DNA of 64,000 nucleotides from Magnolia sinica (taxonomy: Eukaryota; Streptophyta; Magnoliopsida; Magnoliales; Magnoliaceae), in the NCBI RefSeq assembly GCF_029962835.1, contig NC_080578.1, positions 105,007,759-105,071,758 on the forward strand, given 5' to 3'. Both the position numbers and the translations under genes were made by a program. Below the pieces are notes generated by a model that saw only the letters and a program-made list of their open reading frames with translations, was not told where the DNA came from and ran no database searches. Shown piece by piece: positions 46,406-58,349 of the stretch. Within the stretch, counting starts at the first letter, position 1. Every line of letters starts with the position of its first letter.

Positions 46406-47924
46406 TACGCACGCACTCCTGTCTTGGGATAGTTTAAAAAATACTAGTAATTCTCGGCCTAGTTAAACGAAATCTTGACCATTCAAAATTCTAAACCAAT
46501 CATCGACGGACCACGTGCGAAAAAATAAACCGAGCGAGATTACAGTAATCATCCGATTTTATTAGTGAAGATTCGTTTAACCATCCATTTCACAGCCTGA
46601 TCAAATGGATGGTTAGGATTGGCTGATCAGATGAGGATAGCCTGGATAGCAGTGCATGAGTGCCACATGTGATGAGGATGAGTCAGCACCATTTCCAAAA
46701 CGGTGGGGCTGATGAACCATCATGCATTCCAGCCGTTCACCTACAGGATTTCTCTGCAACGTGACAAACACTCCCTTTCACGGCAAAACTTATAATATAT
46801 ATATAAATATTAAAAAAGCGTTTCTCTTTCTGTAGACATGCTAATGTCCAACCCGTTGGACCCCTAGTTCACTATCCAATAGTAAATAATTTCCATTATA
46901 GAACATTTTTCTAAAATCCACGCCATCCAAACTTTGTATTGATAGCCATTATCTAATAGCTTAATTATTCAGACCAATCATAATATGGGACATATCTTTA
47001 TTTTATTAATTATGTAAATATCCAACCATTCATTGATAAATCGAATTAAACTATAGAAGTTTTTTTAGTGAGGTTAATACAGTGGGGTCAAGATATTTGA
47101 CCGTTTGGATTTTATACTTAGGTATTGATTTCTGTTTTATTCGTTGTTGGATATTATAGTACTGTCCAACCGATTAATCATTTTTCCTTTTCCTATTACT
47201 TTCCCTTTACTCTTCGTCTTTACTTCCGTTAACAATTTCAAATATACGTTTCTTCCCCCCATTTCGATTTGCCTCTGTGGCGATGTAGAATCAAGTGTCC
47301 GTCGCCGTCAGCAACGCCTACACGGAGAGTTCTCCAATGATCGGAACCGTCCATTTTTCCGAGTCTATTCATATAATCTACCAAAAGAAAATCGAGCTAA
47401 ATTTATAGATAAATTTAGAGCGATGAAAAGAAAATTCAACGGTTCATATTCAACTCTAAAAATCAAAGGTGAAGATCAGAATTAACGTTTTTAGGAGGTA
47501 GAATTACTTATTTTTAGTGGTTAAATAGAATATGGACAGTACAAATAACCAGATCATCTAAGCATATGTGCCCAGAATGAGTATCGGCGCACAGGTGATC
47601 CTGAGTCCTTTGTAGAAAACAAAAGAATTTATTTCCTACTATTTTATTTTTTTGGCTTATATAGAATGAAATACGAATCATGGACGGTTCCGATCATTGG
47701 ATATCTCAAAATATTGGCCCCGACTGACGTCGACGGAGGATTGTTTGTAAGTCGCGAAGGAGGCAGAGCAATCTGTGTCTTCTCTTGCCATGCGTTATTT
47801 ATTTTATTTTTTAAAATAAGACTGTAAAATAGGCGGTCTTGGTGTAAGAAAGGCGTTTGGTAGGACCACATTCACACCCACCTTCCACCGCTGCATTTTG
47901 GAGAAATCCCCAAAATCCCCAATC
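46406..47924. other. Intergenic and TCX upstream region
   Basis: AT-rich, with no recognised repeat boundaries. A 113-codon plus-strand open frame (47144-47485) lacks any protein feature I recognise. The last 150 bp before the TCX start are pyrimidine-rich (ctttctcccccctcttttctttttc) as in TATA-less plant promoters. Confidence 0.35.
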
Positions 47925-47932
47925 TTTCCCGC
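47925..47932 (+). promoter_or_regulatory. E2F-type site upstream of the TCX gene
   Basis: TTTCCCGC matches the E2F consensus TTTSSCGC exactly, 110 bp before the main ATG. CPP/TCX proteins are partners of E2F/DP in the plant DREAM complex, so E2F control of this gene would be coherent. Function is inferred from the motif alone. Confidence 0.5.
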
Positions 47933-48007
47933 TCTTTCTCCCCCCTCTTTTCTTTTTCAATCCTCACTACAGCTACAGCAGCTGTATGTAGAGAGATAGA
48001 GAGAAGG

Positions 48008-48085
48008 ATGTGGAGGAGGCCTCCCTCCTCACGCGATCGAGATGGACACGCCCGATCGGAGCCAGATCGGCACTCCCCTCTCTAA
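48008..48085 (+). other. Overlapping upstream ORF of the TCX gene
   Basis: An ATG (A at -3) 34 bp before the main start opens a 25-codon frame, rich in Arg, that ends at TAA (48083-48085) inside the first coding exon in another reading frame. If the transcript starts upstream of 48008, ribosomes that use this ATG would bypass the main one, which has G at -3 and G at +4. Confidence 0.55.
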
Positions 48086-48414
48086 ATTCGAGGTCTTCTC
48101 TCCCTCTCTCACATTTCTTCCTTTCTGCCTTCTGATTTCTAGGGTTTTGTTTCGATCTCCGCCGTCTGGTCTATCTGCATTTTATTTTTAATCAGGGTTT
48201 CTAGTTGCTCGTGTTTCCATTTTTTCCATTTTTTTTTCTCTGTGGTTTGTGATTGAAGAGATGTTTTGCGTATTTTCGAGTTGTTTGGAAGCTGATATTT
48301 AAACCCAGCCTGATTGATTTGCATACACATGTTCTCCATTTTGGGAATTGGAAAGTTACTCGGGTTTATTTTCATGCCGTTTCCTCCCAATTCATCATCA
48401 TCATCATCATCATC

Positions 48415-48471
<57 letters not shown>

Positions 48472-48597
48472 CTGTTTTTTTATTACTGTTTTGCATTGTA
48501 CGAGGGGAGGAAATTTTGTGGGTTAGAGGTGGCTTTCGTGAGCTGTTTGATGTAATTGAATTTGTTTGATGGGTTTTTGAGGTTCTATTCTTCCCTT

Positions 48598-48655
<58 letters not shown>

Positions 48656-51451
48656 GGGGTGATTAAGATTGTATGGATGCTTTTTCTTTTTTTCTTTTTT
48701 TTGAGTGGATTTTGGATGTAATTGTTTCTGTTTTTTCGTGATGGTGATTTTTTTTTTTTTTTTTTGATCTTCTCTCTAGGAAATTAGGGTGGTTTTATCT
48801 ATAATTTGAGATTCATGGCGATGGTTCTTCTCTTCTTCTTCTTTTAAGGAGATAGGGTGGGTTTAGCTATGGTTTGAGATTCTTCATCTTCTTCTTCTTC
48901 TCTCCCTCAGTGTGCAGTCAATGAGATGTTTTGAGAATTTGAGTTAGTGTTTTTATTTGGTAGCTGATATTTACACCAATCCTGATTAATTTGCACACGC
49001 CCGTTGTCCATTTTGGGATTTGAAGCTGCTTGGATGCGTGCGGTCATCAGTTCCTGTTTATTTTTGTGCCATTTGAGGACAACTCCTTAAAAAATATATT
49101 ATGAAAGTGGTCCTTTTTTGGTGGGTATGGCTGTTCGATGCAATTGATTTCATTTCGACAGGTTTTTGAGATTCCGTCCTTCATTTGTCTATGTTTCGAG
49201 GTGATCTTTATCATAGGGATGCTTATTTTGTTTGCTCTTGTGATTTGTAATTGTGTATATTATTCCAATTAAATTGATGCTTGAGGTAATTCAGGTGAAT
49301 GTCAGAACGAGGATGCAGTTTGGGAAGCCCCTATTTCCGAACTGACATCCGGGTAACTTTGAGTTGTACTCGAAGTTGTCTGGATTGAGATCTGGGTGGA
49401 GTGCATTCCATCCTGCTGCACAAGGCTTGAAGACCCAAACAGTCCCTAAGCCATGTTATCTTCACTGTTTCATACTGCTTTTGATGCCAATCCGTTATTT
49501 TGTTGATATTCTCAGCATTCTTTGCTCATCATTAGTGGAACTCTTGTTTCCATTGTTTGGATTATTGAAACACTTCCTTTTTCTGGTTCCTTAAAGCTCT
49601 GATAATCTGACTTCAATCTTGGCAGTTCTCCTAATTTTGCCACTGCTAGTTGGCTAGGTGTTTGATTTTAATTTGTTTGTGTTCTTTGTTCCAGCAGTCT
49701 TTTGATCAATACATGCTGATCACATAGAAATCACGGTCCGGCAATGTATTTTACTTCAATGAGAAATGATTAAGCACTACCCACTGTATCGCAAGCTCAA
49801 CATACTGCAATGTTTTTCTTGCCAATGTCTCGCACATTTAGAAATTCGGAGCCGTGTAGAAGGTCAGCTCTATCATGACGATCTCCTGGTGTGGAAATCA
49901 GGCCAATCCACTTATTATGTGAGCAAACCTCTATGTTATCTCTGAACGTCATCTGCCAATTGATTTCTATGGCGTGTCATGTACATGATTTCTGGATTGG
50001 TATGATGTTCATGCCAGATGATATTCGCAATGAGGCTGAACTTTGCACATCTTGGATGTCACACAAGTGACACATTGGCTGGGACAAAGGTAGCGTTATG
50101 GTACCGAGGCAATACATGTTTGTTTCTCTATTTCAATTATGGCACCACCATTCTTATATATATTCATGTATCAGTCCACCAATATACATATTTATATAAC
50201 AGCCATCCTTTCATATGTCATTGATTTTATCTTGCCTTTTTCCTTGTGTTGTGAAGTTTCGGTCTCTAATAGGATTTCTTTTGATTGCAGGATTCGCCTG
50301 TCTTCAATTACATCAATAATCTGTCTCCTATTAAGCTAGATAAGTCTGTGCATATCACGCAAAGCTTCCCATCACTTAGTTTTGTTGCGTCCCTGCCAGC
50401 TGTGTTTACCTCACCGCATGTCAGTTCCCATAAAGAATCTAGGTTCCTCAGAAGGTAACAACTCATTGCTTCTTGCTTCTTTTTGAAAATGATGCTGTAT
50501 CTCAGTTTTGTAGTAAAATTTCCGAGATTCATTGCTTTCTTTCCAGGCATCACTTGTCAGATTTGTCAAAACCCGAGTTTTCTTCTGATGATGGGGATGA
50601 AGGCAAGACTTCTTTGGGAGTTTCAGATGCCCTTCATCAACCTGGTAGCTCAGCCGACACGCAGGAAAGATGTGATCTTGGGAGTTCTATGGAAGAATTC
50701 AACATTGACCCGTATAACAAGCGCTCAAAGCTAGCTAATAAGCCACCTCGGACTTTGCAATATGATTGTGGTAGCCCCAAAGGTAATGCCACCCCTTTCT
50801 ATGGTGGCATCAAGACAGATCTTGAGATGGAGGTGTCTGCGACACCTGCATCACTTACTCGACTTGTTCAAAAGGGCCCAGAAGAAGGGGAGAAACACTC
50901 GCTGCAAATTGAACTAGAGTTGCAGGGGAGATGCCAGGATGAGCAATCTAAGGAAGAAGTTCTGGGTTATGATTGGGAGAATCTAATTGCTGATGCTGAT
51001 GGTGAGATTTTGATTTTCGATTCGTCCGCTGATCAATCAGAGGCTTTTAGGGGGCCGGATAAGAAAGTAGCGGATCATAATGCTAATGATTTTGCTTCGC
51101 GTGTTCCAAAACTTCCACATGACAAGACTGAAGATGTGCATAAGGTGCAATCTGTTGGTTCCCTCTGTTCTTCTTATCAACATCGCTTGCAAGATCCTGC
51201 AGTTCACCCTGAGGAAGTTAGGGAGCAGAACGAAACAGATCACACTCCGCAGCTACTTCCGAGTACCTTCCAGAATAAGCAAGGGACTGGTGATCTAAGC
51301 GATAAAATGGATGACAGATCCAGGGATAGCATTCCCTTTGGTTTTAAGGTGAGAAGATATTTTAGATTTCATATTGAATTTGAATAGCTACATAAGCTGA
51401 TCACCTTTACTGCATTCTTACACCACTATTTGTTCTTATCAGTCACACATT

Positions 51452-51492
<41 letters not shown>

Positions 51493-51557
51493 AGCTTTTC
51501 AACTCTTTTGGTGCATGAACATTCTTCACTCAGACAACTCTTTTGGTGCATGAACAT

Positions 51558-51602
<45 letters not shown>

Positions 51603-54600
51603 AGCTTTTCAACTCTTTTGGTGCATGGACATTCTTCACTCAGACAACAAAGCTGGTCAAATATTAGCTTTCTCAAGCCTATAGAATTCTGGTGTTAAAA
51701 TAGTTTGACATCAGCATCCTTTGAGATCACTGCTGGACACAGCCCTATGATGCCACCAAATTTTGGTTATTGAATCATAAATACAATGATGTCACAACCG
51801 TCTTAGTTTCTGTTTGGTATCTTAGCCTTACAACACTTGCAGCCCATCCAAGTTAAATTTTTCTAGTGGCACAACAAAACCCAACCATAGTGTAGCCTTC
51901 TATCGAGCATGTAATATGCACATGGATTTGTATTGTTCACAAGGCTTTTGGTGTCATTTCTTGAAGCCCTATTGTAAAGAAATATTCCATCCACATTTCA
52001 TGGTGCTCACTTGGAGAAGAAAAAGGCTTGTGTAATTTCTATGAGCTATAAGTTTTAACTGGGTGAATATAATTCTCATTCTCGCACGACAATAGGGAGC
52101 ATGCAATCACACAATGTTATGAAAAGAGAGCTTGCAATTACAAAATGTTATGAAAAGATCTGAATACCTATGCTGAATCACGTACCCTTGAAGAAGAGGT
52201 AGGGATTCAGCAAAGAGACTAGTATACACAGAAGATGGCAGAACTAACTTAGCCCTTCCACAGCACCCTAACCCCCCCAACATGGTCTAACATCAGCATC
52301 CTTTGATAACACTGCCTGTCGCAAACCTGTGACATCACAAGTTCATAACATTTTGATTGTCGTATCATAGAGGCAATAATACCACTACCATCCTAATTTC
52401 TGTTTGTTATTGTAGTCTTCTAACACTTGCAGCCCATCCACGTTACATTTTTCTAGTGCCACAAGAAAACCCAGCCATCCTGTACCCTCCCTGTGAAGTG
52501 TAATATGCATATGGATGTCTATTTTTTGCTAGGCTTTTATGTAAATTTTCTTGAAGACCTCAAGTTGACGATATGCTTGCACATTGCAAGGCGCCCACCT
52601 CAAGAAGAGAAAAGCTCACATGATGTGTACATGGAAAGAAAATGGAAAAATGGAAAGAGTTCAAGGTGAAAGAAAATAATGTACATGGAAAAATGGAAAA
52701 CTACCTCACTAGTGATCTGACATCAACATGCTCTTGTAACACTGCTTGTCACACCATACCCTATGGCATCACACCATTTTGATTATTAAATAATGAAGAC
52801 AATTATTTTTCGAAGGGTAATTATAAAGATAATGATGCCATGACCGTTTTAGTTTCTTTTTGGTACCAAAGCCTTCTGACACTCGCAGCCCATGCATGCT
52901 ACATTATAGAAGTGTCACAGCAGAGCCCATTCATATCGTTCCCTTCCATTGATGTGTTTCACAAGGCTTTTCATGTCATTTTCTTGAAGACCTTTAGTTT
53001 AAAATGTACATGCATGCTGCCTGCTTGGAGAAGAATGGGCCCATATGACATTTTTTAGCCTTTTAGGTATGAGTATAAATTAAGAGAATATAATTCATCA
53101 TCATAATATTATCCTAGTTATTTGACTCAGCTTTACAAATCCTGTTTCACCAAAATGAAACAGGATATTTTCTCATGGTAGATTGGCAAACTTTTTATGC
53201 CCAGCTGCCTACCTGACATTAACTCTGCCAGTCTGGGGATCGGCAGTTTCAAATGCTTCCAGCCAGACAGAATCATGATTGATGTAGGGTGTAGAAGTGC
53301 TGTTGAGAAAAGATCCCAATACCTCATAGACCCATAAAAGAGAAGTAAGGTAAAAGGTAACATACACAGAGATGGAATTATAGTTGCATGAAGTATGAAA
53401 GGAAGGGGTAGCAAATTCGGGAACTGGAAAGCCTTTGTTTCAAAATCGTAGCAAGTATAAACAGCTACAAAGCAGTAATGAAAGCATGAATACGATGCAT
53501 GAATCAAAGTGGAAACAATACTTGATAGAAGGTTTGTGCAACTGGGGATGGAATTGTGTATAAAGTCAATTTCCATGTCAGTATTTTTCTTGGAACTTAT
53601 CCAAACACTCATGCACATTATAAACAAAACTTTTGTACTTGATTCCATTCAACTAAAGAAAGCCTGTTCCTCTCTAAGAATATATGCTGGGATGTGTATA
53701 TTTCAGAACCTATGCAGATAGGAGGATTTGACAGTGGCTTACTCTTGTTGATGTAATTTGCATCCAATACTTCTACATGGTTCCGCTTATTTATTATTTG
53801 TTTTTAAAGATCACAGGTCCATTTATTGTTTCCACATACCATCGCTTCAATGTTTTAGATTATCAAAAGTCAATTCACAAAATAAAGATGTGACTTTCCC
53901 CCATTTTTTACATGGTGTATGGAACTCCAAATGTAGGCAGATGAAAATGTACATGCAGGTTGATTAGACACCCACTAGTTTGGCGTGGATGCATCAATTG
54001 GTAATCTAGATGTGTTCAATAAGTTTCACATACTGAAATATTTAGAAAAATCACATTAGCAATTAATTTTTTAATCCAAAACTTCTGGAAGGACATGTAA
54101 AAGAGTTTCTATCTATCAATTTAGCCCGTTTACTGCTTGCTTTTGTTAATCCTATATTAACAGTTAATCGTTATAGATAAACTTGGCCATATATCACTTG
54201 CTGCATGTTTTGGAGTTCTTTATGTCTGCCAATGCGAAGGAAAAAAGAAAAGAAGAAGAAGAAAGAAATGAAAAGAAAAAGTGAACTATTTAGTTGTAGA
54301 TAACATTATTCATATCCTTGTGAATAGGATGAAACTCAGCAGCAGCGTGGCATGAGAAGACGCTGTCTGGTTTTCGAGATGACAGGAGCTAAGAAAAAGA
54401 TCTCAGAGGATGATTCGAAAAGCAGTTCTTCGAATTTGGTTCAATCTGAGGGAAGATTTCCTTCTGGTGATAAACAACTGGCCCCTCTCAAGCCTGGAAT
54501 TGGTTCGTGCAAGCTACCTGGAATTGGTTTGCACTTGAATGCTCTGGCAACTACTTCAAAGGACTGTAGAATGGTCAAGCATGAGACTCTGGCCTCTGGA

Positions 54601-57600
54601 AGCCAGTTGATCAGCATGCCAAATTCTGTTGGTTCGTTTTGTTCTGTAACAACTGGGCAGAAATCACTGGATAACTCCTTGGCTCCGAACTCTGTTGAAA
54701 GAGACTTGGGCTTGCTTGGTAATGAACTTCAGGTTATGCAAGGTTCTCAACAGACACCTACATTTGGAGTTGGTGAAGAGTTTAATCAGGGTAGCCCCAA
54801 GAAGAAAAGGCATGATGAGTTTGCTCGTGTTGGTCGTTGAAATGTTATTTGATTTTGTTCATGAGATATTTCTTAAGTGACCTGCTGTTTTCATGAGCTT
54901 TCACGATGAACAGGTGCAGGTTGGAAAATGCTGGAGAAAGTGAGGCTTGCAAGCGTTGTAACTGTAAGAAGTCCAAGTGTTTGAAGCTGTAAGTTTCTTA
55001 CATGCACTGAATTTTTTCCCTGAGTAAGAAGTTGATGGCTGCTGGGGCTTCCCAATGTTTCTAGTCAGGATCATATTTGCTTCCCAAAATTGTCACACTT
55101 AAGTATGGTAGATGTTCGTTGGTTTGAGATGGGCATGTCAAAGGTGCAATGCACATGATGGATGGTTCAGATCAATGATTAGACCTTCTCTGTGATAATC
55201 AATATGTACTGTCCATATTTTCCTAGCAACTGGTTGGATGACTAGGATTATTTGATCAAAGTGACCTTTGTGAGGGATGAGCAATCAAAGGCTGGCCCAT
55301 ATGATGGGCGGTCTAGGTCAATTACTGGAGTTTTCTTATAATCAATTTTTACGGTCTATTTCTAAGCCACTGATTGGATAATTAGGATAATCTTATCATA
55401 GTGTTTTTTGGCGGAGCTGGCAATCAATGGTGGGCTCCACATGATGGAAGTTTCAAATCAATGATCAAACCTTCTCTATTATAATCAATATGGACCTTCC
55501 ATTTTCCTAGCCATTGGTTGAATGGCTTGGATCATCTAATCAAAGTTACTTTGAAGTAGAGGTGGGCACCGGACAACTCGATCCGGCTAACTCGACTCGT
55601 CCGACTCGACCCGAACCGAATGGGTGAGTCAGTCTGAACCGAGTAGGCTTCGCCCAATCCGAAGTCAAACCGAGTCGAGTTCGAGTTACCTAGTAACCTG
55701 ACTCCACCCGAAACTCGATCTGGTTAGACCCAACTCGATCTGAAACCCAACTCTCTAACCCTACCCGCCGCACCCTACCCTGACCCGATCCCAAAACCTC
55801 TCTCCCTCCCTCATCCTCCTCATCTTCCAAGCCCGGCAACCACCCACCACCATCACCCTCCTCCTCCTCCTCCTCTTCTCTCTCCTCTCTACTATCTCGG
55901 TCTCTCCCTCCCTCATCTCTCAATCCAACTCGGTGCCAACTCGACCCGACTTGGTACTTCTGACCGGATCGGACTTGGTATCAAGTCGGATCGAGTTCGG
56001 GTCAGGCCTATTTCAAAACCGGATTGAGTCGAGTCAGCCCTAACTCGGTCCGACTCCACTCGATGCCCAGCTCTACTTTTAAGTGGACAAGGCAATTAAA
56101 GGTGTGTTCCACATGATGGGAGGTCTAGATCAATGGCTGGACCTTCTCTATTATAATCAATATGGGCTTACAGTTTTCCTAGCCATTGAGTGGATGGTTT
56201 TGATCATTTGGTCTGTCAAAGTGAGCTATTGGTTTGATCTTCAAACCTAGGTTAGTAATTTCTATCAAATTTTCACAGTATGAGGTTTGCATTCATTTTC
56301 AAATTTTTAGGTAGATCTTAATTTTGGTTTGATTCCCCTTTCTGAATTATGCTTATGGTTTAACATGTTGAATTTTCCCATGCAGTTATTGTGAATGCTT
56401 TGCCGCTGGTGTCTACTGTGTTGAGCCTTGTTCATGTCAAGAATGCTTTAACAAGCCTATACATGAAGACACTGTTCTTGCAACTCGCAAACAGATAGAA
56501 TCACGCAATCCACTTGCATTTGCTCCCAAAGTCATTAGGAGCTCTGAGTCTGTTCCAGACATTGGGGTATGCACAGAAAGCCAAAGTTCATTTTGCTAAT
56601 TTGGAAATCTTGTGCTGTTGTTAAGTGGTTAGGCATCACTTGTGCACTGCAGGACGAAGGTAATAACACTCCAGCTTCAGCTCGGCATAAAAGAGGATGC
56701 AATTGCAAGAAGTCAAGTTGTCTGAAGAAATACTGTGAATGCTATCAGGTTTTGTCTGTTGAATTATTTGATTGATTTCTAGGTTGCATACAATCTGACT
56801 GGGATCTGATTGTTCGTCTTTAAAGGGTGGAGTCGGGTGCTCCAGTAATTGCAGATGTGAAGGGTGTAAAAATGCATTTGGTAGGAAAGATGGTGAGTAT
56901 TTTCTTTTGTTGGTTTCACTCTTCAAAAAATACCAAAAAAAATTTAATGGTTTCACCTTTTGAAAAAAAAAGGAAGAAAAGATGGTTTCAACGTTTTTAT
57001 GATTAACAAAATGCCCTGGTATTCTGTTAAACGATCTTGATGTGTTGTGCTGCAATTTTTGGAAGTGGGCCACTTTAATTTATTGTCTTAAGACTATGAG
57101 TTCCTATTATTTTCTCTGCCACTTTGAAAATGTTGTGGGTTAGTTGGCTATTCTGTTAACAAGCATGTCATGTTTCTGTATGCATGGGTTACTTCCTCTT
57201 TATTGTTACTCCCGTTCCATGCAATGGGTGCAATTATGCAACCATCATTCCCCTAATCATCTTCTCCTTAGTCTTCTTTTCTTGTTCTTTTTCTATCTGT
57301 TCAAGGGATGCAGCTTCACACTGTTCTTTTAATTTTAGTCCTTCTTGCCTTGTGTTTTTCTTCTTTTTTTTAAAAAAAATAAAAAATAAAAAATCAGGGT
57401 ATGCACCACCAGTAATAGAAGAAGCTGAACCAGAAGAAGAAGAATCAGAAGCTGGTGAGAAAGATGAGCCAGATGAAACTCTGCAGATTACTGAAGCCCA
57501 GAAGGATGAAAAGAAATATTTAGACTCTATGTTGGCAATAACACCTATCCATCTTTCCAGGTTTTGTATTCCAATACCCTTTGGCTGAAGTAAAGATCAG

Positions 57601-58024
57601 ATTTCTTTTTCTTTTTTGTCTGTTTTTAAAGTTTTGATTTATTGTGAATATTTTCTGTTGTAGGTCATCTGTTGAACTGTCATTTTTCTCTGGTCGGAAA
57701 CCCCCACGATGTCCTGTAGTTGCTGTTGGATCATCTACTTGCCTAAGTACTTGTGAGACACTTCGAAAATCTGATTTTCTACAACCCCAACTGAAGTTTG
57801 AGAAGAAATTGCAGATCATTTCAGAAGATGAAACCCCTGAGATTCTAAGAGGCAGCTCCTCGCCTGTCAGTGGAGTGAAGACCACCTCCCCCAACCGTAA
57901 GAGGGTCTCACCTCCACATAATGAATTTGGGTCATCTCCTGGACAGAGAAGTGGCCGGAAATTGATACTGCAATCTATTCCTCCATTTCCATCTCTCACT
58001 CATGATGGTACAATTTTCCGTTGA
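48042..58024 (+). CDS. CPP/TCX (TSO1-like) CXC-domain DNA-binding protein, 813 aa
   Basis: Ten coding exons: 48042-48092, 50291-50454, 50547-51348, 54328-54809, 54914-54988, 56386-56566, 56653-56748, 56826-56892, 57398-57560, 57664-58024; total 814 codons. The start [17 protein letters not shown] is typical of plant tesmin/TSO1-like proteins. Two cysteine-rich CXC motifs are present, CXC1 at residues 512-549 ([18 protein letters not shown]...) and CXC2 at 601-640 ([18 protein letters not shown]...), joined by the conserved linker RNPLAFAPK (565-573). Each has the Tyr that in LIN54 inserts in the DNA minor groove at CHR-like sites. Family members act in the nucleus, in DREAM-type complexes and in control of cell division and floral or stomatal development. 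The long N-terminal part is acidic and poorly structured. The fourth intron needs a GC donor (see separate entry). Introns 1, 3 and 5 carry repeats. Confidence 0.94.
48392..48652. repeat. Three microsatellites in TCX intron 1
   Basis: (TCA)n at 48392-48420 runs directly into (TC)n at 48421-48466, and (TG)n follows at 48602-48652 (about 25 units). All lie within 260 bp of intron 1, 300-560 bp after the donor site. The open frames of Ser/Leu or His repeats here are artefacts of the repeats. Confidence 0.95.
51453..51650. repeat. Duplicated (TC)n plus flanking unit in TCX intron 3
   Basis: (TC)n at 51453-51490 is followed by agagcttttcaactctt and tggtgcatgaacattctt, and the whole arrangement recurs: (TC)n at 51560-51600, then the same words. 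A half-unit (ttttggtgcatgaacattct) lies between them. Tandem duplication or slippage of a unit of about 110 bp explains this. Confidence 0.85.
51700..53010. repeat. Three diverged direct repeats in TCX intron 3
   Basis: Three segments, about 51705-52030, 52285-52610 and 52725-53010, share the same order of words: gacatcagcatcc, cactgc, ccaccaaattttg or similar, gtttctgtttggtat, acacttgcagcccatcca, tgcacatggat, aggctttt-tgtcatttctt-gaagacc. They are strongly diverged and roughly 440-580 bp apart. The repeat makes up half of the 3-kb intron. No coding sense is evident. Confidence 0.75.
54810..54919 (+). other. Probable GC-AG intron with tandem acceptors
   Basis: No GT donor after SPKKKR keeps the TCX frame: the frame reads on to a stop at 54838-54840. 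Using AAAAG|GCATGA (GC at 54810-54811) with acceptor AACAG (ending 54913) restores the reading frame into [16 protein letters not shown] second acceptor six bases on (GTGCAG, ending 54919) would remove two residues and also stay in frame. GC-AG introns are a known minority class in plants. Confidence 0.7.
55140..56235. repeat. Tandem array, unit about 143 bp, in TCX intron 5
   Basis: Four diverged units. Each contains cacatgatggg-ggtctagatcaatg, ggaccttctctattataatcaatatgg, ttttcctagccattggttgaatgg and gatcatctaatcaaagt. The word around cctagccattgg falls at about 55219, 55360, 55503 and 56175. The last interval becomes 145 bp once the inserted hAT element (55557-56075 plus its 8-bp duplication) is subtracted. 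The family is the same as at 30690-31745. Confidence 0.85.
55557..56075. mobile_element. Non-autonomous hAT element inserted in the tandem array
   Basis: The left end TAGAGGTGGGCACCGG and right end (inverse TAGAGCTGGGCATCGA) are similar. Flanks CTTTGAAG (55549-55556) and CTTTTAAG (56076-56083) agree at 7 of 8. Dense GACTCGACCCGA-type words fill both arms, and a pyrimidine-rich core resembling a 5' UTR (55790-55925) lies in the middle. The ends match the element at 61098-62167. 519 bp. Confidence 0.85.
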
Positions 58025-58349
58025 AAGTTTTCAATGAAGTGATCCTGTTTACTCTTCCGCGGTGAGTGAATGTAGGTTTTAAAGGTGCACAAATAGTTCT
58101 TGTTGTGTTTCTGATACTTGTGTGTTTATATTTGTATTTCTTTGTATGGGTAGTGCTCATGTACCCCTGTAGAATAATATAGAGCTTTCCATATATTCCA
58201 AGCTTTTCTTGTTTCCTTCGTTTCGTTGTGGCCAAATGCTGTTTGATCTCAAGTTCCTCTTGGCAGGCTTCAGAGATTTCTACCTTTGGATACTTCACTT
58301 GATTAGGTTATTACGAGAAATTCTATTTTCCCAATTTCGTAATAACTTA

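Noticed and set aside
47144-47485. 113-codon plus-strand open frame
   Set aside because: No recognisable domain, no intron-exon context, AT-rich first half typical of chance reading of promoter DNA.
48139-48569. Overlapping frames rich in Ser-Leu, His or Arg-Glu
   Set aside because: They are translations of the (TCA)n and (TC)n microsatellites in TCX intron 1.
53133-53648. 171-codon minus-strand open frame in TCX intron 3
   Set aside because: Composition is like random AT-rich DNA and no family is recognised; it lies within a confirmed intron of a gene on the other strand.
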